64,000 nucleotides of DNA, taken from NCBI GenBank assembly GCA_032358165.1, contig CM063639.1, positions 62,001-126,000 on the forward strand, read 5' to 3'. The stretch comes from Diplosphaera chodatii. Taxonomy: Eukaryota; Chlorophyta; Trebouxiophyceae; Prasiolales; Stichococcaceae. The notes beneath the pieces are model-generated. The model had not been told where the DNA came from, made no database searches, and saw only the letters and a program-made list of their open reading frames with translations. Positions 46,301 to 55,843 of the stretch are shown in pieces; the stretch's first letter is position 1; each line of letters starts with the position of its first letter. A program made the translations under genes and the position numbers.

Positions 46301-48456
46301 CATATATTCCATTTTTTTTTAGGAATTTTAACATTAAAAATTGGAATTAATTCATTTTTTTCTTTAGATAATTTTTCAGAAAATATTTTCCATTCTTTTT
46401 CGTCTAAATATATGATATATGGATATTCATCATATGAGATAATAGATTTAGGTTGCAGAATTTCTTTATATAAAAGTCGTTTTTCAGTTTCACTATTATT
46501 TTTTTGACGCGACAAAAATGTATTTGATTTCAATGGCATTTCAAAAAGTATAATTTTTCTGCCTTTTCTCAATAAACCTGTTTTCATACTTTTCATTTGG
46601 TTTAATTTTGATTCAAATTTAGAAAAATAATTTGAATTACTTGAATCATACTTATGCTTTTGTATAGCATACGCATTTTTTCCAAAAAAAATTTCTCGTC
46701 GATCACTTATAATACTATCGGAACTAAAAAACTGCCTAACTGACTGTTTTAATTGAGTAAAATTAGTAGTATTTAATTCATTAGTAATTTTATTTTGACT
46801 AATTGAAGGTCCTTGATAAATATTTTTTCCTTGACTATAAGGAACAACATAATGAGTTTTTTTAGATTGCAGATAAAAATTAAAAATTTGTGAACTTAAG
46901 TTTGAATTTAAAGAATAAGAAAAATTTTTTGGAATAGTAATTTGTAATACAGGATTCCATAATTTTTTTAACGAATCTGAAAAAATAGTGTGTAATAATC
47001 GAGTATTCTTTTTATATAAAAATTTTACTACTAATGATAAATTTTGTTCGTTAGAAGAATCAGGTAATATATAGCCTGACATACTCGTTGGTTCCATGAC
47101 ATAATTCTCATGAAAAATTCCAATTTGTTCAATTAGTTCAAGCAAATACACTAATTCAGCAGAAGAGAAAATACATGTTTTTTCGTCAATTGCCTGCAAT
47201 AATAAATTTATTTCAAATTTAATGTTTTTTTGTTTCAATAAATTACTTGAAAAATCTAACTCATGAAAATTAGAAAACGGGAACAAAGTTTTATTAAAAA
47301 GGTTTTCTTTTAATTTATTTTCTAAGAATTTTTTTTTATTCAAAATTATTTCTAAAAAATTTGAATCAAGGTGCAAACTTGGTGTATTAGTAAAATTATT
47401 AAAACCTAAATTCTTTTTATTTTTATATATTTCATTTTGTAGAATACGATTTTGTATTCCATTTAAAATAGTAACTGAAGCAGAAAATTTTGATTTTTTT
47501 CTTGGATTTAGTAAACAGTTTGTAATTTTTTTATTTAAAATTTTTTGAGAAATAAATAGTGTTTTTTTAGATCCATGTTTTATTTTGTTTGTGCTTATAA
47601 TGTTTGTTGGCAATATACTTAACTTATCAGCAGAAAAAAGCAATATATGATTTGTACCAGATTTTTCGAAATCTATTTTTTGTTTTTTTTCAATAAAATT
47701 TACTTTAGTTAAACATAAAGCATTTTCTAAAACATCAGTCGCGAGTGTTTGATTAAAAACCGAACTGGAATTTAGCTTCAGTGGTAATTCATCTAAATTT
47801 AAAATATAACTATTTTTTTTAGCTACAGCAGTTAATTTAGGGTTAAAACGAAATGTCAAAGTATTGCTTGTATTATAAGTGGGATATAAATTCCAATTTT
47901 TTTTTTTAGTCTTATCTGTAAAACTAGATTTTTTTTGAGTTTTAGAAAATATTGTATACCAATTATTTCCAATTTGTTTTTTATTAGAAATTTCAAATAA
48001 ATCTAAACGATTAAAAGCTGCCATATTTACTTGTTTTTGTTTTGTATACCAATTTGAATTTGTTTGAATAAACAAAGAGTCAGTATAAAAGTCTACACGT
48101 TTAATATATGATTTATTCAGATTCGGAGCTCCGAATTGATTAGAATCAAGTTGTAATTGATCTAAAAAAATTTGTTCCAACGTAGGCCACGAAATTTGAA
48201 ATGATAATGGAGATATTCCAGGTAAACTATTTTTTAACACATTTGAAAAAATATCATTTTGGTGTTTAAAATACAATGTTTTTGAAATACCAAATACAAT
48301 AGGAAAACATCCTAATACTACTTTAATATTGATAAGTGATTTTGAATTAGAAATGAAAAAATTTCGAATCTGTAATTTCAAATTTATAAGATAGGTTTTC
48401 ATAACCATATTATTGCTAAAATATAATAAATTTAAATGGTTGTTGTTTTTTTGCAT
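43390..48456 (-). CDS. ftsH: FtsH-like AAA protein with degenerate protease site
   Basis: A very large (1688 aa) plastid FtsH/Ycf2-lineage membrane AAA protein. A hydrophobic segment lies near residues 41-62 and another at about 850-875, just before the AAA domain. The AAA motifs are intact: Walker A GLPGTGKT (about 970-977), Walker B IIFIDEID (about 1024-1031) and the second region of homology ATNRPEILDSALTRPGRFN (about 1153-1171). The zinc-protease motif HEAGH expected about 110-130 residues later is replaced by YQAGK (about 1284-1288), so metalloprotease activity is not expected. The long N-terminal region (about 63-850) is Lys/Asn/Ser-rich and I recognise no domain in it. In plants, protease-dead FtsHi proteins and Ycf2 form a protein-import ATPase at the inner envelope. 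A similar role here is inference. Confidence 0.88.
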   Translation of the reverse strand: MQKNNNHLNLLYFSNNMVMKTYLINLKLQIRNFFISNSKSLINIKVVLGCFPIVFGISKTLYFKHQNDIFSNVLKNSLPGISPLSFQISWPTLEQIFLDQLQLDSNQFGAPNLNKSYIKRVDFYTDSLFIQTNSNWYTKQKQVNMAAFNRLDLFEISNKKQIGNNWYTIFSKTQKKSSFTDKTKKKNWNLYPTYNTSNTLTFRFNPKLTAVAKKNSYILNLDELPLKLNSSSVFNQTLATDVLENALCLTKVNFIEKKQKIDFEKSGTNHILLFSADKLSILPTNIISTNKIKHGSKKTLFISQKILNKKITNCLLNPRKKSKFSASVTILNGIQNRILQNEIYKNKKNLGFNNFTNTPSLHLDSNFLEIILNKKKFLENKLKENLFNKTLFPFSNFHELDFSSNLLKQKNIKFEINLLLQAIDEKTCIFSSAELVYLLELIEQIGIFHENYVMEPTSMSGYILPDSSNEQNLSLVVKFLYKKNTRLLHTIFSDSLKKLWNPVLQITIPKNFSYSLNSNLSSQIFNFYLQSKKTHYVVPYSQGKNIYQGPSISQNKITNELNTTNFTQLKQSVRQFFSSDSIISDRREIFFGKNAYAIQKHKYDSSNSNYFSKFESKLNQMKSMKTGLLRKGRKIILFEMPLKSNTFLSRQKNNSETEKRLLYKEILQPKSIISYDEYPYIIYLDEKEWKIFSEKLSKEKNELIPIFNVKIPKKKWNIWCLNQFNSENVNNSIFSHFRKNTTNRVSNIRFNTISNSYLNLHNKNTQTGKENYISKTEKENYISNFFYKPTIDFSNIPVSYHYFPYSESLLKEILPKKYFFGKTYKKNLSIYNTEIKHKNKFNPLFYENVEPISSDSWLFFAQFSIGLFLLHFLQNMFVKYGKELKDGISNLLEGKTENSNGIDNNINEDTIGSEVDEKFRLIQNIEKNFHNIAGVDALLPELSEIVWFLRNSGKSFKIGNTIPRRILLTGLPGTGKTLLVQAIAGEAGVPVLIESGSSFNQAGNSENGPERLKNIFRKAREIAPCIIFIDEIDSFGGKRNQMLENSSVNAEIFDSISLYDTKLFENTFQVQNFDFLPQSKFSAGTQLIESNQQSDFQTDSGVNSENFLVNKGNKNGNKKSFNKHNYTHKKANILMQFLIELDGIATEKKILVFGATNRPEILDSALTRPGRFNKVFHLNLPNKQKRIEILKLYSKNLGVDTHISWNYLANLTSGLSAADLASAMNQSSMKAIQTETIHTVETIEYGIECITGYSTQKNQLKSFIQLKKNKLTRNSQSIFISRLAYYQAGKAVVHTLLEKHPQVVSVSLWPEVRNTRYHLINGVIEKEFLQIKTRVELESRIIGFYAGKAAELVALFNYPSKISNHPFLSITKSTSLNYNSTYYSLKPSSSVKKLKSHIKNTNSDKMNKTKFLYSWHSDLGVQDMSFAGWLAQLMITNWYLYTKQISIEKFNQFQNNSNIENILDSEILEVFKQLSYEIQNENNRNTILSSGNSQNWITNFWLQKQIVRKLEYSYSNNSNWYKIYEGDHEENENTRCLPPDEYYHGNTYLKNMLNNKLKPIQTKFPNSSTKQYLEKTFFKSSLTLMDAFAANRSGLYHSLILTCFNKSMSILDQNREVLDFFASYLIQKEIIRENEVTTIFNNFKKNGKNIKKQQNSISKFSLNEVIVEQNWKNSSGKKYCRFINFENL

Positions 48457-48615
48457 AATGAAAAAAAATGATTAAAATTGTGTAAATTTGGTATTTAGCT
48501 TTTGCTAGTAAATAAAAATTTAAATTTTATAAAAAAACAATCATTCAATTAAAAATAAATTTGTACAAGCAAAAGCAAATTGGCAGGGGCTCGTCCCTGC
48601 CAAGGGGTGATTAAC

Positions 48616-48669
48616 AATTAAAAAATTAATTAATAATTTTATATAAAATTATTAATTAATTTTTTAATT
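48616..48669. terminator. 54-nt A/T palindrome
   Basis: Perfect 26-bp arms starting AATTAAAAAATTAATTAATA with a 2-nt centre. It is similar in design to the R13 palindromes but lies at a 5' end (between ftsH and psbB), so a terminator role is uncertain. Confidence 0.4.
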
Positions 48670-48773
48670 TATATGATTTATTAAATACAATCTAATTGAA
48701 ATATTACTAAATAATTATTTATTTTACCAATTTATAATTTATTTAAGTATTCAATTTAAAATAACTAAATTAG

Positions 48774-48813
48774 TGAAAAACCTCCGACAAATGCAAATTT
48801 GTCGGGTGTTTTC
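48774..48813 (+). other. stem-loop upstream of psbB
   Basis: GAAAAACCTCCGACAAAT pairs with AATTTGTCGGGTGTTTTC around GCA. The G/C-containing stem followed by a T-run resembles an intrinsic terminator, but no plus-strand gene lies closely upstream. Confidence 0.4.
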
Positions 48814-49380
48814 TATCATATGTTTATTAATTTATATTATTCAAATTACTTGTAGATCTAGTATTATAAACACCACTTATTTACTAGAAATATATTTAAA
48901 AAATATTTTTTCAACACGTTTGCCTTTGTTCCACAAAACTTTGTTTTGTCTTACTTAAGGCTTGTCCAGAAAAAAACAAAGTTTTTTATAGACTAGTATT
49001 TAAATAAATTTTTTATAAAAGATATTTATAGAACGTATACTTTACGCCAAATAAAATAGAGGTATTTTAATACTGCAAATTTGGATTTATTTACATTGCG
49101 TATGCTCTTATTTTAAGTTCACTACTTCTGGCTACTTCAATTTACTTTTAATGCTGCCCCTATTTCAGTTCTGACATGATTCAAGAATTGATGATACAGA
49201 GTAGTGAACCAAAATATATTATATATAATATCAAACAAAAAATCAAGAATTTTAATAAAAAAAATAAAGTTTGAAAAAATAAAAGTTTGAAAAAATAAAT
49301 TTTTTATTGATATACTATAATACAATAATATTCTATTATTTATAGAAAGAAAGTAAACCATTTTTATAAAAAAATATTTT

Positions 49381-49980
49381 ATGGGACTACCTTGGTATCG
49401 TGTCCATACAGTTGTGTTAAATGACCCAGGTCGATTAATTGCTGTACATTTAATGCATACATCTCTTGTAGCAGGTTGGGCTGGCTCAATGGCTTTTTAT
49501 GAGCTTGCAGTATTCGATCCATCGGATCCAGTTTTAAATCCGATGTGGCGTCAAGGAATGTTTGTTTTACCATTTATAACTCGATTAGGCGTTACTCAAT
49601 CATGGGGTGGCTGGACAATTAGTGGAGAAACATCAAGTAATCCAGGTATTTGGAGTTATGAAGGAGTAGCAACTTCACACATTTTATTATCTGGCCTATT
49701 ATTTGGAGCAGCTATTTGGCATTGGGTAAATTGGGATTTACAACTTTTTCGTGATCCAAGAAAAGGAGATCCTGCATTAGATCTTCCTAAGATTTTTGGT
49801 ATTCATCTTTTCCTTTCTGGAATTTTATGTTTCGGTTTTGGGGCTTTTCACGTAACTGGCTTATTTGGCCCAGGAATTTGGGTATCTGATCCATATGGTA
49901 TTACAGGAAGTGTTCAACCAGTAGCTCCATCATGGGGAGCTGATGGGTTTGATCCGTATAATCCTGGTGGTATTGCGGCT
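49381..49980 (+). CDS. psbB: photosystem II CP47, exon 1
   Basis: First 200 codons of the CP47 chlorophyll-binding core antenna of photosystem II, from [18 protein letters not shown] to [10 protein letters not shown]. The frame meets TAA directly afterwards, and the rest of the protein resumes at 51589. The conserved antenna His residues (for example [17 protein letters not shown]) are present. Exon 1 plus exon 2 gives 508 aa, the usual CP47 length. It heads the psbB-psbT-psbN-psbH cluster. Confidence 0.97.
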
Positions 49981-50264
49981 TAATTAAATGGGTCGAATGT
50001 CTCGTAAGATGACATTAAGAACTTCGCTATATGCTGGGACGTTTCGTTATTCCTTTAGTCCAATTTTGAAAAATGAATTGGTAAAATCTATGTTTTGGCT
50101 TTTATTTATAAAAGCAATAGATACCGAAGTATCTAAAAAAAACCTTAACATGTACTTTAGTTTTTACAAAAGATACAGGTTTTGAAGGTAGAAACAATCA
50201 GCAGGAAACTATTTTAAACAAAACTATTATGTTAAAAAAATTGTACAAGTACAAACTTGTATTT

Positions 50265-50372
50265 AAGGAAATAAGCTTTGCTTTTTTCCCTTTGCTAATA
50301 TTTCAACAAAATTGAAATATGAATAAAGGGTTCTTAAAACCTTTGAAAACAAGCAAAGCTTGTTTTCTTAGA
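50265..50372. repeat. SDRs in the psbB intron, 5' of the endonuclease gene
   Basis: An R4-like AATAAGCTTTGCTT, then R6 (ATTTCAACAAAATTGAAAT) and R4 (AACAAGCAAAGCTTGTT) between the intron core and the endonuclease start. Confidence 0.8.
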
Positions 50373-50419
50373 ACATAAAATATGTTTTTCTATATTTTTC
50401 ATTTTTTTCTTTTATATAT

Positions 50420-51328
50420 ATGAAAATAGGATCCTCAGAGACTACACGCGAAGCACCTAATACGCTACATACGACAAAAACAGTAGTTGTAAAGGAATTT
50501 ACATTTACTTCATATATTTTACCTGAACATAAAAAAAATATTGACTTCTCGTTTTTAGAGTGGTTTATTGGTTTTTCAGAAGGTAATGCATGTTTTTACT
50601 CTCGTATCGAAAATAATCGAGTACGGTTATTTTTTGAAATTACGCAAAAAGATCCAGCTTTAATGTATAAAGTTCGTACAACTTTAGGTTTTGGTCAGGT
50701 TACATCTTTTAGACGAAATAATGAAACATATTGGAAATTTAGTGTTGAAGATAAACGAGGTGTTCAAAGAATTATGCTTTTATTCAATGGTAATTTGGTT
50801 TTACCAAAACGATATGAAGAATTTGTACAGTGGGTAAATTTTGGAAAAAATCTTTATCCAGCAAATTTTATTTTAAAAGTGCAACGTGTAGAAGTTTCAT
50901 TACGAACTGGCTGGTTAGCTGGTTTTATTGAATCTGAAGGATGTTTTTATGCAAATTTAAAATTTAAAGATACACTTTGTTTAAAAGATTGGGATTTTGA
51001 TCAAAAACTTACTATTACTCAACAAGATACACATGGAGAGTCCCGTATATTACAACACATTATAATTTTATGTGACAGTGTTGATGTAAAATTACACCTT
51101 GCCAAAAAACCAAATTGTTATCGAATTGAGTTATGTTCTTTAAAAGCTCATACTATTGTTGTATCTTATCTTATGCAGTTTCCGCTTTTAGGAAAGAAAA
51201 AAATTGCATTTCTTCGTTGGTGGCGTATTTATTTACGTCGACAAGAACCAAAAGAAAAACAAATTTCAACAAAAACAATACAGAAGTTAAAAAAATTATG
51301 TTCAAAAATTAATGCATTTCAGAAGTAA
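50420..51328 (+). CDS. LAGLIDADG homing endonuclease in psbB intron
   Basis: A 302-aa intron-encoded endonuclease expected to cut intronless psbB and spread the intron. It has two LAGLIDADG motifs: EWFIGFSEGNACF (about residues 47-59) and GWLAGFIESEGCF (about 164-176), with the acidic catalytic residues as Glu (E54 and E173). It is therefore a monomeric double-motif enzyme. Each motif is followed by a typical saddle segment ending in TRRN/LKAHTIV-type strands. The frame is intact. It starts at the ATG in the A/T stretch after the R4/R6 repeats and is free-standing, not fused to exon 1. Target site and activity are inferred. Confidence 0.92.
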   Translation: MKIGSSETTREAPNTLHTTKTVVVKEFTFTSYILPEHKKNIDFSFLEWFIGFSEGNACFYSRIENNRVRLFFEITQKDPALMYKVRTTLGFGQVTSFRRNNETYWKFSVEDKRGVQRIMLLFNGNLVLPKRYEEFVQWVNFGKNLYPANFILKVQRVEVSLRTGWLAGFIESEGCFYANLKFKDTLCLKDWDFDQKLTITQQDTHGESRILQHIIILCDSVDVKLHLAKKPNCYRIELCSLKAHTIVVSYLMQFPLLGKKKIAFLRWWRIYLRRQEPKEKQISTKTIQKLKKLCSKINAFQK

Positions 51329-51365
51329 AAGATTTATTCCAGTTTTTTCTAAACCTTTTTTTGCT

Positions 51366-51436
51366 AATAAAAACTTCCAAACATACAACTTTGTTGTATG
51401 TCAGGTTTTCTTCGAAAACGTTTTTATAACAAAGCA
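51366..51436. repeat. nested R9/R3 in the psbB intron, 3' of the endonuclease gene
   Basis: GCTAATAAAAACTTCC, the R3 core, CGAAAACGTTTTTATAAC, then AAAGC. This is the same composite seen between genes at 25230 and 59145. Confidence 0.88.
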
Positions 51437-51588
51437 AACATATAAGTTTATACTTGTACAAATTTATTTCTTTTCTTATTGAATGTAGTAATTTTCTAAA
51501 TATATATATGTAGCTAAGGTTGAAGATATAGTCCAAATAAAAAGGCATTAAACATATTTATTGTATAAATATGGAAACTTTTTATTAG

Positions 51589-52515
51589 CATCACATTGCA
51601 GCTGGCATTTTAGGTGTTCTAGCAGGTCTTTTTCATCTTTGCGTAAGACCGCCACAACGACTTTATAATGGGCTTCGAATGGGAAATATCGAAACTGTTC
51701 TTTCAAGTAGTATTGCAGCTGTTTTTTGGGCAGCTTTTGTAGTTGCTGGAACAATGTGGTATGGTTCTGCAGCAACTCCAATTGAATTATATGGTCCGAC
51801 TCGTTATCAATGGGATTTAGGTTTTTTCCAACAAGAAATTGAAAAACGTGTTCAATCTAGTTTATCGCAAGGAAAATCTTTAACTCAAGCTTGGGCTGAA
51901 ATTCCTGAAAAATTAGCATTTTACGATTATATTGGAAATAATCCAGGAAAAGGTGGTTTATTCCGTGCAGGTGCAATGAACAGTGGTGATGGAATTGCCG
52001 TGGGTTGGTTAGGTCATGCTGTTTTTAAAGATAAAGATAATAACGAATTATATGTTCGTCGTATGCCAACATTTTTTGAAACTTTTCCAGTTTTATTAAT
52101 TGATAAAAATGGTGTTGTAAGAGCAGATGTGCCTTTCAGACGTGCAGAATCGAAATATAGTATTGAACAAGTTGGCGTTTCAGTTACTTTTTATGGTGGT
52201 GAATTAGATTCAGTTAAATTCACAGACCCAGCAACTGTTAAAAAATATGCCCGTCGTGCGCAACTTGGAGAAATTTTTGAATTTGATCGTGCAACTTTAC
52301 AATCAGATGGAGTATTCAGAACAAGCCCACGTGGATGGTTTACTTTTGGGCATTTATGTTTTGCTTTATTATTTTTCTTTGGCCATATTTGGCATGGAGC
52401 TCGAACTATTTTCAGAGATGTTTTTGCTGGAATTGATTTAGATTTAGATGAACAAGTTGAATTTGGAGCTTTTCAAAAACTTGGTGATGCCTCAACTCGT
52501 CGTCAATCAGTTTAA
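51589..52515 (+). CDS. psbB: photosystem II CP47, exon 2
   Basis: Codons 201-508 plus stop, starting [17 protein letters not shown] and ending DASTRRQSV. It contains the large lumenal loop (about residues 240-440 of the whole protein) and the final antenna helix with [21 protein letters not shown]. The junction rebuilds the conserved GGIA(A/S)HHIAAG sequence of CP47, which fixes the splice site. An ATG at 51679 would miss the conserved HHIAAG segment and is not a real start. Confidence 0.97.
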   Translation, partial: HHIAAGILGVLAGLFHLCVRPPQRLYNGLRMGNIETVLSSSIAAVFWAAFVVAGTMWYGSAATPIELYGPTRYQWDLGFFQQEIEKRVQSSLSQGKSLTQAWAEIPEKLAFYDYIGNNPGKGGLFRAGAMNSGDGIAVGWLGHAVFKDKDNNELYVRRMPTFFETFPVLLIDKNGVVRADVPFRRAESKYSIEQVGVSVTFYGGELDSVKFTDPATVKKYARRAQLGEIFEFDRATLQSDGVFRTSPRGWFTFGHLCFALLFFFGHIWHGARTIFRDVFAGIDLDLDEQVEFGAFQKLGDASTRRQSV

Positions 52516-53343
52516 TTTCATACATTTTAATCAATAATTAATCAATAAGATTATTGTATTAATATCACCTAAACAAAAAAAAAAGGCTTGTCAATAAAAA
52601 AACAAAATTTTCTTATAGGCTAGCCTTTACTAGCAAAGCTAGCCTTAGGCTTGCTTTGCTAGTACAACTATAAATTTAAATTTTTTCACGAATTTTATCG
52701 TTTTTTAAGTTTAATTAGTTCAATATAAATATTGGCAACATTATAATATCCGGCCTTTGTAATATTTTTCACACATTTGTGTGAAAAATACAACAAAGCT
52801 AACTGCAGGCTTGCTTTGCTAGTAAGTATTGAATTAATTAATCTGAATTGAAATTTATGGTTTTTATTTTCAAAATGTCAAATTTTTGAAATTTTAATTT
52901 ATTGATTTTATTTAATTTGGAATAAATCAAATTAAATAAAACACGGTAAAAAATACCGAAACCCTTAATTTGTTAAAAAAAAATTTAAATTCACAAAATT
53001 TTTTTACAGTAAGTTTCGGTAAACAAAAAAAATGTAAAATTTTATTTTATAAGTAATTTATAAAATAGTATTTGAAAAAGTTTAAGCTATAAAATTTTGA
53101 AATTATATTAAAAAATAAATTTTTGTTTACATGCTTTTTTTTACTTGCCTGTAAATAAAGCGAAGCTTTAGTTACTGACAAGGATTCGTCGAACTTGTGA
53201 AACCAAGCTTTGCTTGTTTTCTTAAACACAACTTTGTAGTTGTACAAATTTAAAAAGCAAAAATTTTTTTTTATAGCACAAAACCATAAAATAAAACTTT
53301 GCATTTTGTTAATATTGTTGCCAACTAAAACAAACAACTTTTT
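52516..53343. repeat. psbB-psbT spacer with SDRs
   Basis: R11 lies at about 52585-52622, an R1 box at about 52625-52663, R10 inside R1-type flanks at about 52753-52797, and R5/R4 relics at about 53148-53225. No gene seen. Confidence 0.65.
52753..52797 (-). repeat. R10 hairpin, copy 3
   Basis: GCCTTTGTAATATTTTTCAC.. with centre CACACATTTGTGTG, then ACAACAAAGCTAAC. The centre is flipped relative to 9747 and to the second copy at about 16264-16302. Confidence 0.8.
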
Positions 53344-53439
53344 ATGGAAGCTTTAGTTTATACTTTTTTATTAATAGGAACACTAGGAATTATCTTTTTT
53401 GCAATTTTTTTCCGCGAGCCACCTCGTATTGTTAAATAA
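53344..53439 (+). CDS. psbT: photosystem II protein T
   Basis: A 31-aa single-helix photosystem II subunit at the dimer interface. [20 protein letters not shown] then [11 protein letters not shown] matches the family end to end. It lies downstream of psbB, as is standard, but the spacer is 828 bp. Confidence 0.97.
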   Translation: MEALVYTFLLIGTLGIIFFAIFFREPPRIVK

Positions 53440-53904
53440 ATATATAATTTGTTATATAAATTAACACAGTATTAAAATCAATTGTCACTCATCAACAAGC
53501 TTGTACTTCTACTAATCTATAAAAAATAAAATTTTTTTATTGACAAGCTTGAAGTAAGACAAAACTTCATTTTGTCCAATAAAAGTAAATTGATTATCAA
53601 TTCATTCATAAAATTATTATATTATCATTTATAATAGAAAATAGTTTATTTTATAAAAAAAATAAATAATCTATTTTAAAATTGTATTCTTATAGTGTTT
53701 TATTTAAACCTTATTAAGTATAGAATAAATAAACCTTAATTTATACGATTTTTTATAAAAAAATCGTATAAATTAAGTAAATAAAAAAAAGTTTTATTAC
53801 TTTTATACAAAAAATATATTTGAAAACAAGCAAAACTTGTTTTCTTAGAAAATAAAGTTTTTTTATTCAATAATTTGATTTTATCAAACTTCAACTAGAT
53901 TCAA
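53440..53904. repeat. psbT-psbN convergent spacer
   Basis: R11/R8 relics lie at about 53513-53590 and a perfect 20-bp hairpin at 53735-53777. No gene seen. Confidence 0.6.
53735..53777. terminator. hairpin between psbT and psbN
   Basis: The perfect 20-bp arms CTTAATTTATACGATTTTTT and its complement with loop ATA lie between the converging psbT and psbN stops. It may serve as a 3' end on both strands. Confidence 0.65.
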
Positions 53905-54039
53905 CTAATCTTCGTGTTCTTCAAACGGATCACGTAGTTGTTTTGATGGTGGGCCAAAACCTACATAAATCGAATAGCCAGTAATACTTAAAACAAGGCA
54001 CCCTAAAAAAATGGTATAAAAAAAAGCAGCGCTTTCCAT
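53905..54039 (-). CDS. psbN: photosystem II assembly protein PsbN
   Basis: A 44-aa thylakoid protein required for photosystem II assembly and repair rather than being a stable subunit. [20 protein letters not shown], then [20 protein letters not shown]. It lies on the opposite strand between psbT and psbH, the conserved arrangement. Confidence 0.97.
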   Translation of the reverse strand: MESAAFFYTIFLGCLVLSITGYSIYVGFGPPSKQLRDPFEEHED

Positions 54040-54476
54040 AATTTAATACTAATTATTTCAATTAACAATAATAGTAAATAAGCAACTAATCAATTAGATG
54101 CTTGTTATTTACTTCACAGTATAGACTCAAGATAGATATTTAAAATTTGTACGAATACAAATTTGTTAAGCGTGGGTATAATTTTTCTATTTTGTAAAAT
54201 TTTATTTATAGAATTTTACAACAAAAATAACTACTTATAAAATAATTAGTAAGCAGTTTAAATAAATTAATATATTTTTGTTTTTTTATAAAACAAATTG
54301 TTTTTATATTTTTTAATAAAAACTCTTTTCAATTAAGAAGAATTAAAAAAATATTTTAGCAGATATATAAATTAGTTAATTTATTAGCTTTTTTCGATTA
54401 TAATTATAAATGCAATATAATAAATATTACAGAAAGTAAAAATTTAAAATTTTTTTATTTTATAAAAGGAAAATTT
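54040..54476. other. psbN-psbH spacer
   Basis: A/T-rich. I see no repeat family member and no gene. AAAGGAAA just before psbH is its likely ribosome binding site. Confidence 0.5.
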
Positions 54477-54725
54477 ATGGCAACAGCAACTACTTCAAAA
54501 AATAAAGAAAACCCTTTAAAAACTGGCAAAGTAACTACTTTAGGAACTTTATTACGACCATTAAATTCAGAATACGGTAAAGTTGCCCCAGGCTGGGGAA
54601 CTACAGTCCTTATGGGCGTATTTATGGCTTTGTTTGCGGTATTTTTAGTAATTATTTTAGAAATTTATAATAGCTCAGTTCTTTTAGATGATGTTTCTGT
54701 AAGCTGGGAATCTTTAGCAAAATAA
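54477..54725 (+). CDS. psbH: photosystem II protein H
   Basis: An 82-aa single-helix photosystem II phosphoprotein needed for assembly and QA/QB function. The N-terminal Thr/Ser-rich segment [20 protein letters not shown] is the phosphorylated region. [20 protein letters not shown] and the helix [20 protein letters not shown] are diagnostic. AGGA lies 7 nt before the ATG. Confidence 0.98.
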   Translation: MATATTSKNKENPLKTGKVTTLGTLLRPLNSEYGKVAPGWGTTVLMGVFMALFAVFLVIILEIYNSSVLLDDVSVSWESLAK

Positions 54726-55224
54726 AATAAATATAATTATTTTAGAGCTGTCAAGTAGTGCAAGCTTGCATTATCAAAATAAAACGCAAGCTGGCATTGC
54801 TTGATAATAATATAAGGTTTTTAAAAAGATATCTGACATTATTAAGTGTATAATCAATCTTTAATTAGTTTGTACAAATACAAATTTATCCTTTTTGTTT
54901 ACAAAACTTCGTTTTGTCTTACTATGCTTTGCTAATAAAAATTTTTTTTTTATAACCTGCCTTTACTAACAAAATTTTTTTGTTAATATTTCAACTTTGT
55001 TGAAATATAAGCAAAGCGAAACAACAAGTTTGTACAAATACAAACTTGTTTTCCCTACTTATGTACCTGATTATAAAAAAATTCTTAGTTCAACTAAACG
55101 ATTAATTTGAGTTTCTTTATATTGAATCACATTTTAATTATTTACGATTTACTTTTTACTAATTTAACTAAATAATTTGCAAAATAAAAAAGAATTGATA
55201 TAATAAAATAAAAATTTGAAAATT
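54726..55224. repeat. psbH-trnG spacer
   Basis: An imperfect hairpin lies at 54751-54804, R8 at about 54900-54922, R9 and R6 at about 54930-55015, and an R4/ACAAGTTTGTAC palindrome at about 55023-55050. No gene seen. Confidence 0.6.
54751..54804 (+). terminator. imperfect 3' hairpin after psbH
   Basis: TCAAGTAGTGCAAGCTTGC pairs with GCAAGCTGGCATTGCTTGA over 19 positions, with one mismatch and two G-U pairs. It starts 25 nt past the psbH stop. Its higher G/C content stands out from the surroundings. Confidence 0.65.
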
Positions 55225-55296
55225 GCGGGTATAGCTCAGTGGTAGAGCATCTCCTTGCCAAGGAGAATGTCGCGCGTTCGAATCGCGTTACCCGCT
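55225..55296 (+). tRNA. trnG-GCC: tRNA-Gly (GCC)
   Basis: Acceptor GCGGGTA with TACCCGC, D-arm GCTCAGTGGTAGAGC, anticodon loop TTGCCAA with anticodon GCC, and T-arm GCGCGTTCGAATCGCGT. All stems pair. Confidence 0.96.
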
Positions 55297-55755
55297 AGCT
55301 AATAAAAAAATTTGTACAAGTACTATCAAAGCTAGCCTGTTTGCTTTGCTTATATTTCAACTTTGTTGAAATATTAGCAAACGGAAGTAAGATAAAAAAG
55401 TTTTGTCCAACAAAGGCAAACTTGTTGCAAAGTTTTTTATTGGCAAGCCTAAAAATAATTTTGCTCCTAAAAAAAAAAGTTCTCCAAACCCTTGCTAGTA
55501 ATTCATTTTGTTAAATTATGAGCAAGGCAAAAGGTTAGGCAAACAATTTTTAAAATGAATTATATCGCACTAGACATAACTATTAATTATTGATTTATGT
55601 TAACAACATAAAAATTATAAGTGAATTTAAAATTATATGAAATTTCCTAAATAAAATTAAAATGTATTTACAATAATTTTTTAGTATAAAAATTAATTAG
55701 TTATAAATCAATTTATTGACAATACTTATTTTATCAAGGACCAATAAATTTATTA
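55297..55755. repeat. trnG-trnS spacer with SDRs
   Basis: R1 relic and R6 lie at about 55320-55385, a degraded R8 at about 55385-55420, and R11/R9 relics to about 55500. No gene seen. Confidence 0.55.
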
Positions 55756-55843
55756 GGAGAGATGGCAGAGCGGTTGAATGCATCGGTTTTGAAAACCGAC
55801 GTAGTTTCAAAAACTACCGAGGGTTCGAATCCCTCTCTTTCCT
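55756..55843 (+). tRNA. trnS-UGA: tRNA-Ser (UGA)
   Basis: A class II tRNA. Acceptor GGAGAGA with TCTTTCC, anticodon stem TCGGT/ACCGA around TTTGAAA (anticodon TGA), variable arm GTAGTTTC/AAAACTAC and T-arm GAGGGTTCGAATCCCTC. Confidence 0.95.

Larger units (their letters stand above)
48457..49380. repeat. ftsH-psbB divergent spacer
   Basis: No gene seen. R7 lies at 48583-48607, a 54-nt palindrome at 48616-48669, a C/G-containing stem-loop at 48774-48813, and R8/R11 remnants at about 48918-48995. A TATAAT hexamer at 49316-49321, 60 bp before psbB, has no well-spaced -35 box. Confidence 0.6.
49981..51588 (+). other. group I intron in psbB
   Basis: A 1608-bp intron after codon 200. The exon ends in T and the intron ends in G, as group I requires. 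The exon end CGGCT pairs with GGTCG at 49991-49995, placing a U-G pair at the splice site (P1). Core-like segments are GCTATATGCTGGGA (about 50026-50039), AATCAGCAGGAAACT (about 50196-50210) and AAGGTTGAAGATATAGTCCA (about 51516-51535), typical of group I introns with this core. A LAGLIDADG gene (50420-51328) sits between the second and third. SDRs lie on both sides of that gene. Confidence 0.92.

Noticed and set aside
49988..50185. 65-codon frame at the start of the psbB intron
   Set aside because: It overlaps the intron's P1 and core structure, and its sequence is explained by conserved ribozyme segments.
51679..52515. A 278-codon CP47-like frame starting at 51679 as a separate gene
   Set aside because: It is the internal part of psbB exon 2. 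The conserved HHIAAG segment lies upstream and joins exon 1 through a group I splice.
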